A DNA stretch of 64,000 nucleotides from Seohaeicola_A nanhaiensis (GTDB taxonomy: Bacteria; Pseudomonadota; Alphaproteobacteria; Rhodobacterales; Rhodobacteraceae), in contig NZ_JBHSGI010000034.1 in NCBI RefSeq assembly GCF_042654245.1, forward strand, positions 124,001 through 188,000, written 5' to 3'. A model generated the notes under the pieces. It had not been told where the DNA came from and did not search any database. It saw only the letters and a program-made list of their open reading frames with translations. Below are positions 26,129-33,972 of the stretch, in pieces (within the stretch, counting starts at the first letter, position 1; each line of letters starts with the position of its first letter). The position numbers and the translations under genes are program-made.

Positions 26129-26207
26129 CCCGGTAGGCAAAACTAAAGATGCGTGACCGGAGGAGTGTGGCGCGCATCGGAACGCTTGGCTCAAACGGGA
26201 GGACCAC

Positions 26208-27182
26208 ATGAATTTCAAGAAGAATACGGCCGCACGTCACGGTGCGAAGACCCTGCTGGCCGCGGCCGCGCTGGCGCTGGCCGCCGGTGGCGCGGTGGCG
26301 CAATCGAATCGCCCGGTGACGGTGATCGTGCCCTTTGCCGCCGGTGGCGGGACCGACATCACCACGCGGGCGATGCAGCAGGGGCTGGCGGAGTCGCTGG
26401 ACGCCAACATCATCATCAAGAACACCGCCGGCGCGGGGGGCACCCTGGGCGTGGGCGAGGCGGCGCGGGCGCGGCCCGACGGGCGCACCATGGCGATGGC
26501 GCCGGTGGGTCCGCTGACCACCCAGCCGCATCTGCGTGAGCTGCCCTATGGCATCGACAGCTTCGACTATGTGTGCCTGGCCTATTCGGCGCCGACGGTG
26601 ATCGCGGTGAAGAAGGACAGCGCATACAAGACGCTGGAGGAGCTGGTGACCTTCGCCAAGGCCAATCCGGGCGAGGTGACCTTTGCGGTGCAGGCCATCG
26701 GGTCGATCCCGCATATCGCGGGGCTGGCCCTGGCCGATGCGGCGGGGATCGAGATGACCTATCTGCCGGTCAACGGCGACGGGCCGGCGCTGAAGGCGCT
26801 GCTGGACGGGACGGCGGATGTCTTCATCCCGCATGTGTCCTTCTATACCAGCAATGCCGACCAGCTGAGCTCACTGGCGCTGTTGCAGAAGGACCGGCTG
26901 GCGGAACAGCCGGACCTCGTGACGGCGGCCGAGCAGGGCTATGCGCTGGACTTCCCGATCTGGGGCGGGCTGGTGACGCCCAAGGGCACGCCGGCGGAAG
27001 AGCTGACGCGGCTGGAAACTGGGTGCAAGGCAGCGGTGGATTCCGAGCCGTTCCAGGAGCGGATGAAGGCGGTGAAACAGCCTTCGGCCTATATGGGCTC
27101 GGCCGAGTTCGCGGCCTTCGTGAAGGACAAGTTCGACACCAACCGCAAGCTGCTGGACAAGGCAGGTCTGCTCTCGAAGTGA
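26208..27182 (+). CDS. tctC: tripartite tricarboxylate transporter, substrate-binding protein
   Basis: Periplasmic receptor of the TctC/Bug family, 324 aa. A basic N terminus and a hydrophobic stretch ending near GGAVAQSNRP form the signal peptide. The family hallmark VTVIVPFAAGGGTDITTRAM follows directly, then NIIIKNTAGAGGTLGVGEAA, which lines the carboxylate site. ATG at 26208 is preceded by GGGAGGA. The ligand is a carboxylic acid by family; the exact one is unknown. Confidence 0.93.
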   Translation: MNFKKNTAARHGAKTLLAAAALALAAGGAVAQSNRPVTVIVPFAAGGGTDITTRAMQQGLAESLDANIIIKNTAGAGGTLGVGEAARARPDGRTMAMAPVGPLTTQPHLRELPYGIDSFDYVCLAYSAPTVIAVKKDSAYKTLEELVTFAKANPGEVTFAVQAIGSIPHIAGLALADAAGIEMTYLPVNGDGPALKALLDGTADVFIPHVSFYTSNADQLSSLALLQKDRLAEQPDLVTAAEQGYALDFPIWGGLVTPKGTPAEELTRLETGCKAAVDSEPFQERMKAVKQPSAYMGSAEFAAFVKDKFDTNRKLLDKAGLLSK

Positions 27183-27189
27183 AACCGCG

Positions 27190-27219
27190 GCGCCGCTATG
27201 GGTGATCCCATGGCGGCGC
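27190..27219 (+). promoter_or_regulatory. stem-loop between tctC and tctB
   Basis: A 13-base stem (GCGCCGCTATGGG with CCCATGGCGGCGC, one T-G pair) and a TGAT loop, seven bases after the tctC stop. It sits in the same place, relative to a receptor gene, as the dctP-dctQ and amino acid ABC hairpins and probably boosts receptor expression. Confidence 0.65.
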
Positions 27220-27238
27220 GCAACGGGGAGGGGAGCGC

Positions 27239-27718
27239 ATGCAGCAGGGTGGCGTGACGCCGGGACTGACGGGCGAGCGCATCGTTGCGCTGGTCATCGT
27301 GCTGACCACGGCGCTGTTTCTGTCGCTGACCTTTGGCGAGGTCAGCGCCTTTGCCCGCCAGAGCGCGGGACGGGGGCCCTATTTCTTTCCCCGGATCGTG
27401 CTGATCGCGCTGGTCTTCGCCGAGTGTTTCCTGCTGTGGTCGGTCTTTGCGCGCGGCGAGACGGCGGAGGCGCGCCCCGTCGGGTGGAAGTTTGCCGGGC
27501 TCGTGTTGGCGACGGCGGCCTATTGCGCGCTAATCCCCTGGGCGGGATTCCTGATTTCGAGCGTGCTTTATGGCTTCGCGGTGCCTGTGCTTCTTGGGCG
27601 GCGCGACGTTCTTCTGCTGGCGGTGGTCAGCCTGGTCTACAGCGTCGCGCTGTGGATGCTGTTCGAGCGGGTGTTCCTGATCATCCTGCCCGCCAGCCCC
27701 TTCGACATCGGATTCTGA
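27239..27718 (+). CDS. tctB: tripartite tricarboxylate transporter, small membrane subunit
   Basis: A 159-aa TctB-family protein with four hydrophobic segments. The N-terminal SAGRGPYFFPRIVLIALVFA stretch is typical of the family, and the C-terminal FERVFLIILPASPF ends it as usual. It lies between the receptor and the large permease genes. It assists the TctA carrier. Confidence 0.88.
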   Translation: MQQGGVTPGLTGERIVALVIVLTTALFLSLTFGEVSAFARQSAGRGPYFFPRIVLIALVFAECFLLWSVFARGETAEARPVGWKFAGLVLATAAYCALIPWAGFLISSVLYGFAVPVLLGRRDVLLLAVVSLVYSVALWMLFERVFLIILPASPFDIGF

Positions 27719-27739
27719 CAAGCGGCGAGGACGACGCGC

Positions 27740-29218
27740 ATGGACATACTGCTGAGCGCCGGCGCCCAGATCGCCACGCCGATGACGCTGATCTGCATCG
27801 TGCTGGGCACGCTGTTCGGGGTGGTGATCGGGGTGCTGCCGGGGCTTGGCTCGGTCATCGGACTGACCATGGTGCTGCCCTTCACCTTTTCGCTGGACCA
27901 GTTCCCCTCGATCGCGCTGATGCTGGGGGTCTACTGCGGGTCGGTCTATGGCGGGTCGATCACGGCGATCATCCTCAACACGCCGGGCACGCCGCAGGCC
28001 GCCGCGACGGCGCTGGAGGGGTTCCCGATGGCCAAGGCCGGGCAGGCCGATCTGGCCATTGGCTGGGTCACGACCGCCTCGACCCTGGGGGGCCTGTTCT
28101 CGGTCTTCGTCTTCGTGCTGGCGGGGCCGTGGCTCGCGCGGTTTTCGCTGCAGTTCACGCCGATCGAGTACTTCGCCCTTGGTCTGTTCGCGATGACCTG
28201 CATCGCGGGCGTGTCCTCGGGGCAGCTGGTCAAGGGGCTGGTGGCGGGGGGCATCGGGCTGATGCTGGCGACCATCGGGGTTGATCCAGTGACCGGCGAC
28301 ATGCGCTATACCTTCGGGAGTTTCCAGCTGTCGGCGGGGATCGGGCTGATCCCGGTGATCGTGGGGCTGTTCGCCTATTCCGAGATGTTCCTGCGGGTGC
28401 TGGAGATCGACGACGAGAAACCCGACGCCTCGCATTTCCGGGTCGGGTTCCGGATGCCGCCCTGGAGCGCCTGGCGCATCCGGCTGGGGATATTGCTGCG
28501 CGGCTCGGTGATGGGGTCTTTCGTGGGCGCGCTGCCGGGCACCGGTGCAGCGACGGCGGCCTTCATCGCCTATTCCGAGGCGCACCGCACCTCGAAGCGG
28601 CGCGCGAACTTCGGCAAGGGAGAACCGGACGGGCTGGTCGCCTGCGAGAGCGCCAACAACGCGGTGACCGGCAGCGCGCTGGTGCCGACGCTGGCGCTGG
28701 GAATCCCGGGCGACCCGGTGACGGCGGTGATGCTGGGCGCGCTGGTCATTCAGGGCGTCGCGCCGGGGCCGCAGCTGTTCCAGCAGAACCTCGACCTGGT
28801 CTATGGCATCTTCCTGTGCCTGATCGTGGTGAACCTGGTGATGTTCGCCGCCGGCGCGCTGGGGGCCTCGGTCTTTACCCGCGTGCTGCGGATCCCCGAG
28901 CCGATCCTGGTGGGGCTGATCCTGATCGTCTCGACCGTGGGCGCCTATGGCGTGAACGGCAGCACGTTTGACATCTGGGTGGCCTTCGCGGCCGGTGTCG
29001 CGGGCGCGGTGCTGCGCTATTTCAACTATCCCTTGGCACCCATCGTCATCGGCATGGTGCTGGGCCCGACCATCGAGATGTCGCTTCGGCAGGGGCTGAT
29101 CCTGACCGACGACAATATCCTGGCCTTCTTCCAGCGGCCCATCGCCTCGATCCTGTTCCTGCTGACGCTGGCGCTGCTGGTCTGGCCCGCGATCCGGGCG
29201 AGACGCGCGGCGGCCTAG
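27740..29218 (+). CDS. tctA: tripartite tricarboxylate transporter, large membrane subunit
   Basis: A 492-aa TctA-family carrier with about twelve hydrophobic segments. GVLPGLGSVIGLTMVLPFTF and GVYCGSVYGGSITAIILNTP near the start, then GALPGTGAATAAFIAY in the middle and TLALGIPGDPVTAVMLGAL, are the duplicated signature loops. It completes the TctCBA importer. Its TAG stop shares a CTAG with the convergent coiled-coil gene. Confidence 0.95.
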   Translation: MDILLSAGAQIATPMTLICIVLGTLFGVVIGVLPGLGSVIGLTMVLPFTFSLDQFPSIALMLGVYCGSVYGGSITAIILNTPGTPQAAATALEGFPMAKAGQADLAIGWVTTASTLGGLFSVFVFVLAGPWLARFSLQFTPIEYFALGLFAMTCIAGVSSGQLVKGLVAGGIGLMLATIGVDPVTGDMRYTFGSFQLSAGIGLIPVIVGLFAYSEMFLRVLEIDDEKPDASHFRVGFRMPPWSAWRIRLGILLRGSVMGSFVGALPGTGAATAAFIAYSEAHRTSKRRANFGKGEPDGLVACESANNAVTGSALVPTLALGIPGDPVTAVMLGALVIQGVAPGPQLFQQNLDLVYGIFLCLIVVNLVMFAAGALGASVFTRVLRIPEPILVGLILIVSTVGAYGVNGSTFDIWVAFAAGVAGAVLRYFNYPLAPIVIGMVLGPTIEMSLRQGLILTDDNILAFFQRPIASILFLLTLALLVWPAIRARRAAA

Positions 29219-29616
29219 CGGCCGAGCGAGGCGACCTTGGCCTCGAGCACCTGGAGGCGGGTCTCGATGCGCATCTTCTCGAACTGCTTGACGGCCTCGT
29301 CGGTGTATTTCTCGGATTCCTTGCGCGCCTTCTGCAACTCGGCGTCATATTCCTTGTTGCGCGCGGCGTCGCGCTTCTCGCGCAGTTCCATCTCGCGGAC
29401 GGTGTCGTTGTAGGTGGACTTGACGGTGTCCTCGGCCTCGCGGCTCATCTTGGAATAGAGCGCGTCGAGCAGTTTCTCGATGTCCTTCTCGCTGGTCAGC
29501 GCATCGGCGAGGATCTTGATGCGATCCTCGTTGTAGCGCAGGCGCTTGAGCACATCGTCCATGGATTTGGAGAGGGCGGCCACATCTTTTTCGAGGGCTT
29601 TGAGATCCTTCGGCAT
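29215..29616 (-). CDS. coiled-coil hypothetical protein
   Basis: A 133-aa hydrophilic protein, almost wholly helical and charged. Heptad-like runs such as KALEKDVAALSKSMDDVLKR and YDAELQKARKESEKYTDEAV indicate a coiled coil over most of its length. I recognise no family. ATG at 29616 is chosen over a TTG two codons upstream. It ends tail-to-tail with tctA and lies downstream of ssrA on the same strand. It is likely cytoplasmic and self-associating. Confidence 0.7.
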   Translation of the reverse strand: MPKDLKALEKDVAALSKSMDDVLKRLRYNEDRIKILADALTSEKDIEKLLDALYSKMSREAEDTVKSTYNDTVREMELREKRDAARNKEYDAELQKARKESEKYTDEAVKQFEKMRIETRLQVLEAKVASLGR

Positions 29617-29709
29617 CGGCAAATGTCCTTCAAGAACGGGTCCGCGGACCCCACTGGCAATAAGGGCCGAGCCTAGCGGCGGCGCGCGGGTCTGCCAAGA
29701 TGGAAGGAA

Positions 29710-30021
29710 AGGTGCAGGCTTCTGTTGCCAGGTGCCTGCGGACCCCGCCTTACGCTGCTAAGCGCAAGGGCTTAAGGTTCGGTATTTCCAACCGCTTACG
29801 CGGCGAGAGCAACCGGAGCATTATTGTCGTTGGCAATTATGCTTTACGGACCGATAACGGTGGTACCTCACCGGGACAAAGCCATCCTCTTTACACGTTC
29901 GTCGATCCTGTTTCGGCCCCTTGATCCCCCAACGCAGGGATTTTGGTGGAGCCGCCGGGTACCGCCCCCGGGTCCGATCCGCTTATTACAGGCGCGTTTA
30001 TGTCCATAGTCCCGAAGGACA
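29710..30021 (-). ncRNA. ssrA: tmRNA (ssrA), circularly permuted two-piece alphaproteobacterial form
   Basis: Ribosome-rescue RNA on the minus strand. The acceptor piece is encoded first (about 30021 to 29944) and ends in CGGCTCCACCA. A 23-base spacer follows, then the coding piece from 29920 starting GGGGCCGAAACAGGATCGAC. GGGGCCG pairs with CGGCUCC to form the seven-base acceptor stem, including the G3-U70 pair that specifies alanine. The tag frame (29834-29796) reads ANDNNAPVALAA and stops at TAA; with the charged alanine this gives the usual alphaproteobacterial degradation tag. The 3' limit near 29710 is set by the CAGGC/GCCTG hairpin and is approximate, as is the 5' end. Confidence 0.93.
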
Positions 30022-30027
30022 GGGATC

Positions 30028-30055
30028 AATATAGGCGGTTCGGCGCGCGTTGCAA
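30028..30055 (-). promoter_or_regulatory. sigma-70-type promoter of ssrA
   Basis: On the minus strand TTGCAA (30055-30050) and TATATT (30033-30028) are separated by 16 bases. Transcription would start about seven bases further on, near 30021, just where the acceptor piece begins with the GTCC-TTCG-GGAC hairpin. Confidence 0.65.
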
Positions 30056-30229
30056 TCGGGGGATGCCGAAAACCTGCGAGGATTTGGGACGGGCTGGTTG
30101 CAGCAAACCGGGCCGTTCCGTGGCGGGGGCGAATCGCTTCGCGGTTCGAGTGGACCTGCAGCAAACCCAATTTGGGTTGTTCCGGCCGAGATTTATTGCG
30201 ACACCGCTGCGCGGGACGGGGAGCGGGGC

Positions 30230-31015
30230 ATGATCTGGCGCAATACACTCTGGCTTGGCTTCTTCGGGGCGATCCTGCTGTCCTGGGTCCTGCTCTACGA
30301 CATGAGCACAGGCATGGGGCTGGATCTGATCGGGCGGCCGATCAACGGCACGGCCGAGGCGATGCGCTGGATGGACCCGCGGATGGACATGTACATGCCG
30401 ATGGCGCGGTTCTGGCCGCTGGCGGGCATGTGGGCGCTGATGATGGCGGCGATGATGTTGCCGACCATGATCCCGACGCTGAAGACCTACGAGGATCTGA
30501 TGGAAAGCGCCAATGGCTCGCGCGCCGGCTGGCTGGGCCTGCTGGCCGGCTACAGCCTGGTCTGGGTTGGCTTCGCGCTGCTGATCGCGGCGGCGCAGCT
30601 GGCTCTGCTTTACGGCGGGGTGATCGACATGCTGGGCATCCCGCGCTCGCGTTGGGTCGCGGGCGGTCTGCTGTTGGCGGTCGGACTGTTCCAGTTCACC
30701 CGGCTGAAAGAAAGCTGCCACGGCGTCTGCCACAGCCCGATGGGCTATTTCCTGGGCCGCTGGCGCCCCGGCGCGGGCGGCGGGCTGCGCATGGGGCTGG
30801 GCCTCGGGGCCTATTGCGTCGGCTGCTGCTGGGGCTTCATGGCGCTGGGATTCGTCGGCGGGATGATGAGCCTCTTGTGGATGGGCCTCGCCACGGTCTT
30901 CATGGTGGTGGAGAAACTGCCGCAGATCGGACACTATGTCATAAGACCCATGGGCGTCGTGCTGGTCCTGGCCGGACTGGCGGTGATTGGTGCGCCCATC
31001 GTGATGGAAGGATAG
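30230..31015 (+). CDS. DUF2182 membrane protein, predicted metal-binding
   Basis: A 261-aa inner-membrane protein with about six or seven hydrophobic segments. The family marks are MWALMMAAMMLPTMIPTL near residue 70, KESCHGVCHSPMGYF near residue 165 and GAYCVGCCWGFMALGF near residue 195; the Cys and His residues could bind metal. ATG at 30230 has GGGG just before it. It is immediately followed by a DUF1326 gene, a frequent pairing of these families. The biochemical role is not established. Confidence 0.85.
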   Translation: MIWRNTLWLGFFGAILLSWVLLYDMSTGMGLDLIGRPINGTAEAMRWMDPRMDMYMPMARFWPLAGMWALMMAAMMLPTMIPTLKTYEDLMESANGSRAGWLGLLAGYSLVWVGFALLIAAAQLALLYGGVIDMLGIPRSRWVAGGLLLAVGLFQFTRLKESCHGVCHSPMGYFLGRWRPGAGGGLRMGLGLGAYCVGCCWGFMALGFVGGMMSLLWMGLATVFMVVEKLPQIGHYVIRPMGVVLVLAGLAVIGAPIVMEG

Positions 31016-31021
31016 AGACCC

Positions 31022-31726
31022 ATGGCCACCAACAGACTGCCCGACGCCGACCGCCTGCCGGTCAGCCAGCGGATCGACAGCCGGATGCCAAATCCGAAGC
31101 GCCGCGAGGCGACGCCGACCAACTGGGCGATCAAGGGCGAGTTGTTCCTCAACTGCTCGTGCGAGGTCTTCTGCCCCTGCGTGGTGAGCCTCGGGGCGCA
31201 TCCGCCCACCGAGGGGCATTGCCACGCCTGGATGGGGATCATCATCGACGAGGGGCACTACGAGGGCGAGGATCTCTCGGGGCTGAACGTCGGGCTGCTG
31301 GTCGACATTCCGGGGCGCATGGGCGAGGGCAACTGGAAGGTCGCGGCCTATGTGGACGAGCGCGCCAGCGGCAAGGCCTATAACGGCATCCTGCAGATCT
31401 TCAGCGGCCAGGCGGGCGGCACCACGGGCCTGTTCACCATGCTAGTGAGCGAGATCATCGGGGCCGAGCGCGCGCCGGTGCAGATCGAGCGCGACGGCAA
31501 CAAGCGGCGGATCAACATCGGGCGGCGGATTCAGGGCGAGATCGAGATGGTTGCGGGCAAGGATCCGGATCATCCGGTGATGGTGTCGAATTCGAAATAC
31601 TGGATGGGCGCGGATATCATCGTGGCCAAGGGACTGAAATCGCGGGTGCGCGATTACGGCCGGGTCTGGGATTTCGGCGGCAAGTCGGCCGAGATCTGCC
31701 CGATCGACTGGCACGGTCCGAAATGA
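31022..31726 (+). CDS. DUF1326 domain-containing protein
   Basis: A 234-aa protein. The defining stretch is LNCSCEVFCPCVVSLGAHPP followed by EGHCHAWMG, four cysteines and two histidines within about 35 residues, a likely metal site. The rest is a beta-rich domain. No signal peptide is seen; residues 1-35 are polar. It starts seven bases after the DUF2182 stop and overlaps the DinB start by four bases. It probably works with the DUF2182 membrane protein; the function is unknown. Confidence 0.85.
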   Translation: MATNRLPDADRLPVSQRIDSRMPNPKRREATPTNWAIKGELFLNCSCEVFCPCVVSLGAHPPTEGHCHAWMGIIIDEGHYEGEDLSGLNVGLLVDIPGRMGEGNWKVAAYVDERASGKAYNGILQIFSGQAGGTTGLFTMLVSEIIGAERAPVQIERDGNKRRINIGRRIQGEIEMVAGKDPDHPVMVSNSKYWMGADIIVAKGLKSRVRDYGRVWDFGGKSAEICPIDWHGPK

Positions 31727-32223
31727 TCGACGCGGGCTTTGCGGTCGAGATGGCGCGGTACAACCGTTGGCAGAACAGCCAGTTGGACGGGTTTCTGGAG
31801 GCCCTGCCGGCGGAAGAACTGAGCCGCGACCGGGGGGCCTTCTTCGGGTCGATCCTGCGGACGCTGAGCCACCTGTGCTGGGGCGACCACATCTGGCTGT
31901 CGCGCTTTGACGGCGGCTCGCCGCCGCCGGTGGGCGCTGGCGAGAGCGTGACCTATGTGACCGATCTGGGCGGTTGGCGCGCGCTGCGCCAGACGCTGGA
32001 TGCGCGCATCCTGGTCTGGGCCGAGGGGCTGTCGGATGCGGCGCTGGCGGGGGATCTGACCTGGCATTCCGGCGCGGCGGGGCGCGAGGTGACGAAGCCG
32101 CTGGGCCTGCTGACGGTGCATTTCTTCAACCACCAGACCCATCATCGCGGTCAGGTGCACGCGATGCTGACCGCGACCGGATCGAAGGCGCCGGTGAGCG
32201 ATCTGTTTCTGATGCCGGCCTGA
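31723..32223 (+). CDS. DinB family protein
   Basis: A 166-aa four-helix-bundle protein of the DinB/YfiT-like group, thought to bind a divalent metal and act in thiol-dependent detoxification or as a damage-induced protein. Metal-binding histidines are visible in LSHLCWGDHIW near residue 50 and in HFFNHQTHHRGQVHAML near residue 135. It starts within the DUF1326 stop (ATGA). It may extend the metal or stress theme of the two preceding genes (inference). Confidence 0.88.
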   Translation: MIDAGFAVEMARYNRWQNSQLDGFLEALPAEELSRDRGAFFGSILRTLSHLCWGDHIWLSRFDGGSPPPVGAGESVTYVTDLGGWRALRQTLDARILVWAEGLSDAALAGDLTWHSGAAGREVTKPLGLLTVHFFNHQTHHRGQVHAMLTATGSKAPVSDLFLMPA

Positions 32224-32267
32224 GGGCCTTCGGACAAAACGAAATCTTATCAAGGAGTACACAGGCG

Positions 32268-33263
32268 ATGTTCAACGCTTTGGTGGTGGAGAAGGACGAG
32301 GAAAGCGGCAAGACCAGCGCCGGGGTGCGCAAGATGGGGCTGGACGAGCTGCCCCATGCCGAGGTCACCGTGGCAGTCGACTATTCCACGGTGAACTACA
32401 AGGACGGGCTGTGCATCGGTCCGGGCGGCGGGCTGGTGCGCAAGTATCCGCATGTGCCGGGCATCGACTTTGCCGGGACCGTCGAGGCCTCGGAGGACGA
32501 CCGCTACAAGCCGGGCGACAAGGTGGTGCTGACCGGCTGGCGCGTCGGCGAGGCGCATTGGGGCGGTTACGCCCAGAAGGCGCGGGTCAAGGCCGACTGG
32601 CTGGTGCCGCTGCCCTCGGGTCTGACCACGCGGCAGGCGATGGCGGTGGGCACCGCCGGGCTGACCGCGATGCTGGCGGTGATGGCGCTGGAGGATCACG
32701 GGCTGAAGCCGGGTCACGGGCCGGTGCTGGTGACGGGGGCCGCGGGCGGCGTCGGCTCGGTGGCCGTGGCGCTGCTGGCCAACCTCGGCCACGAGGTGGC
32801 GGCGGTGACCGGGCGGCCGGAGACGGCGGACTATCTGAAGTCGCTGGGCGCGAGCCAGATCGTGCCGCGCGAGGAACTGACCGAGGTGACTCGCAAGCCG
32901 CTGGAGAGCGAGCTCTGGGCCGGATGTGTCGACGCGGTGGCGGGCGCGATGCTGGGGCGCGTGCTGAAGCAGATGAAATACGGCTCGTCCGTCGCGGCCA
33001 TCGGTCTGGCCGGCGGGGCGGCCATCGAGGGCGCGCTGATCACGCCCTTCATCCTGCGGGGCGTCAACCTGCTGGGAATCGACAGCGTGATGCAGCCCTA
33101 TGAAAACCGCCTGCGGGCCTGGGAACGCATCGCCGCCGACCTGCCGATGGACCGGCTGGAGGCGATGGTGCAGCCCGCGACGCTGGGCGATCTGCCGACG
33201 CTTGGGGCGGCGATCCTGAAGGGTCAGGTGCAGGGCCGCGTGGTCGTCGACGTCAACGCCTGA
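32268..33263 (+). CDS. acuI: acryloyl-CoA reductase (AcuI-type quinone oxidoreductase)
   Basis: NADPH-dependent medium-chain reductase, 331 aa, that turns acryloyl-CoA into propionyl-CoA, detoxifying a DMSP and 3-hydroxypropionate intermediate. The N-terminal DYSTVNYKDGLCIGPGGGLV, then HVPGIDFAGTVE, and the nucleotide fold TGAAGGVGSVAVALLANLGH match the AcuI/YhdH group. It lacks the zinc ligands of alcohol dehydrogenases, as expected. ATG at 32268 follows AAGGAG. No DMSP lyase is visible nearby. A GNRA-capped hairpin follows the stop. Confidence 0.87.
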   Translation: MFNALVVEKDEESGKTSAGVRKMGLDELPHAEVTVAVDYSTVNYKDGLCIGPGGGLVRKYPHVPGIDFAGTVEASEDDRYKPGDKVVLTGWRVGEAHWGGYAQKARVKADWLVPLPSGLTTRQAMAVGTAGLTAMLAVMALEDHGLKPGHGPVLVTGAAGGVGSVAVALLANLGHEVAAVTGRPETADYLKSLGASQIVPREELTEVTRKPLESELWAGCVDAVAGAMLGRVLKQMKYGSSVAAIGLAGGAAIEGALITPFILRGVNLLGIDSVMQPYENRLRAWERIAADLPMDRLEAMVQPATLGDLPTLGAAILKGQVQGRVVVDVNA

Positions 33264-33271
33264 CGGGGTTT

Positions 33272-33295
33272 GCGGCGGGTCGCGAGGCCCGCCGC
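33272..33295 (+). terminator. hairpin after acuI, likely terminator
   Basis: Ten-base stem GCGGCGGGTC/GGCCCGCCGC with a GCGA tetraloop, eight bases after the acuI stop. There is no clear U-run, so it may act as a Rho-assisted terminator or 3'-end stabiliser. Confidence 0.55.
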
Positions 33296-33511
33296 GACAC
33301 AGCATTTGCGACGGTGAATGTCGCGTCTAAACATTTATTTCTGCTCAAAGTTTGCATCTCCGGCCCGTTTGGGGCTAATGTGCCGCATAGAGGAAGCTGC
33401 GTGAGCCTGTCGCGCCGCTTCGGAAACAGCGAGAATTGTGCGCTGGCGATCGTCAAAAGGGCCGGTTCAACGGCCTGGTGCGGCGTCACGCACCATGACG
33501 GAGGGACAAAC

Positions 33512-33928
33512 GTGTTTACCAGAATTATGACACCCGTCGACCTCGCCCATGCCGAGCGTATGGAGCGAAGTCTGCAGTGTGGGGCCGAGCTTGCCGCGCT
33601 CTGGGGCATTCCGGTGGTCTATGTCGGGGTCACCGCGCAGACGCCGGGCAGCGTCGCCCACAATCCGGAGGAATACGGCCGCAAGCTGGCCGCCTTCGCC
33701 GCGGCCCAGGCCGAGGCACGGGGCATCACGGCCGAAGCGCAGGCGGTCGTGTCGCACGATCCATCCACCGATCTGGATGATACGCTGCTGAAGGCGGTGA
33801 AGGACACCGGCGCCGATCTGGTGGTCATGGCGAGCCACGTGCCGGGACTGACCGACTATGTCTGGCCTTCGAATGGCGGCAAGATCGCGGGTCATGCCGC
33901 GGTCTCGGTGATGGTGGTGCGCGGGTAA
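33512..33928 (+). CDS. universal stress protein (UspA family)
   Basis: A 138-aa UspA-type protein. The N-terminal MFTRIMTPVDLAHAERMERS and the C-terminal DLVVMASHVPGLTDYVWPSN, GKIAGHAAVSVMVVRG give the usual fold, though the ATP-binding glycine loop is imperfect (SNGGKIAGHA). GTG at 33512 is chosen: GGAGGG ends six bases before it, and the nearby ATG at 33495 is out of frame. The BCCT carrier gene follows 44 bases later, and stress proteins are commonly found beside osmolyte carriers. Confidence 0.87.
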   Translation: MFTRIMTPVDLAHAERMERSLQCGAELAALWGIPVVYVGVTAQTPGSVAHNPEEYGRKLAAFAAAQAEARGITAEAQAVVSHDPSTDLDDTLLKAVKDTGADLVVMASHVPGLTDYVWPSNGGKIAGHAAVSVMVVRG

Positions 33929-33972
33929 GCGCGTTTCGCGAACAAGGGACATCAAAAAGAAGGAGGCCAAAC

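Noticed and set aside
29700..30009. Short plus-strand open frames in the gap upstream of the DUF2182 gene
   Set aside because: They lie over the minus-strand tmRNA, whose stem, tag and promoter explain the sequence.
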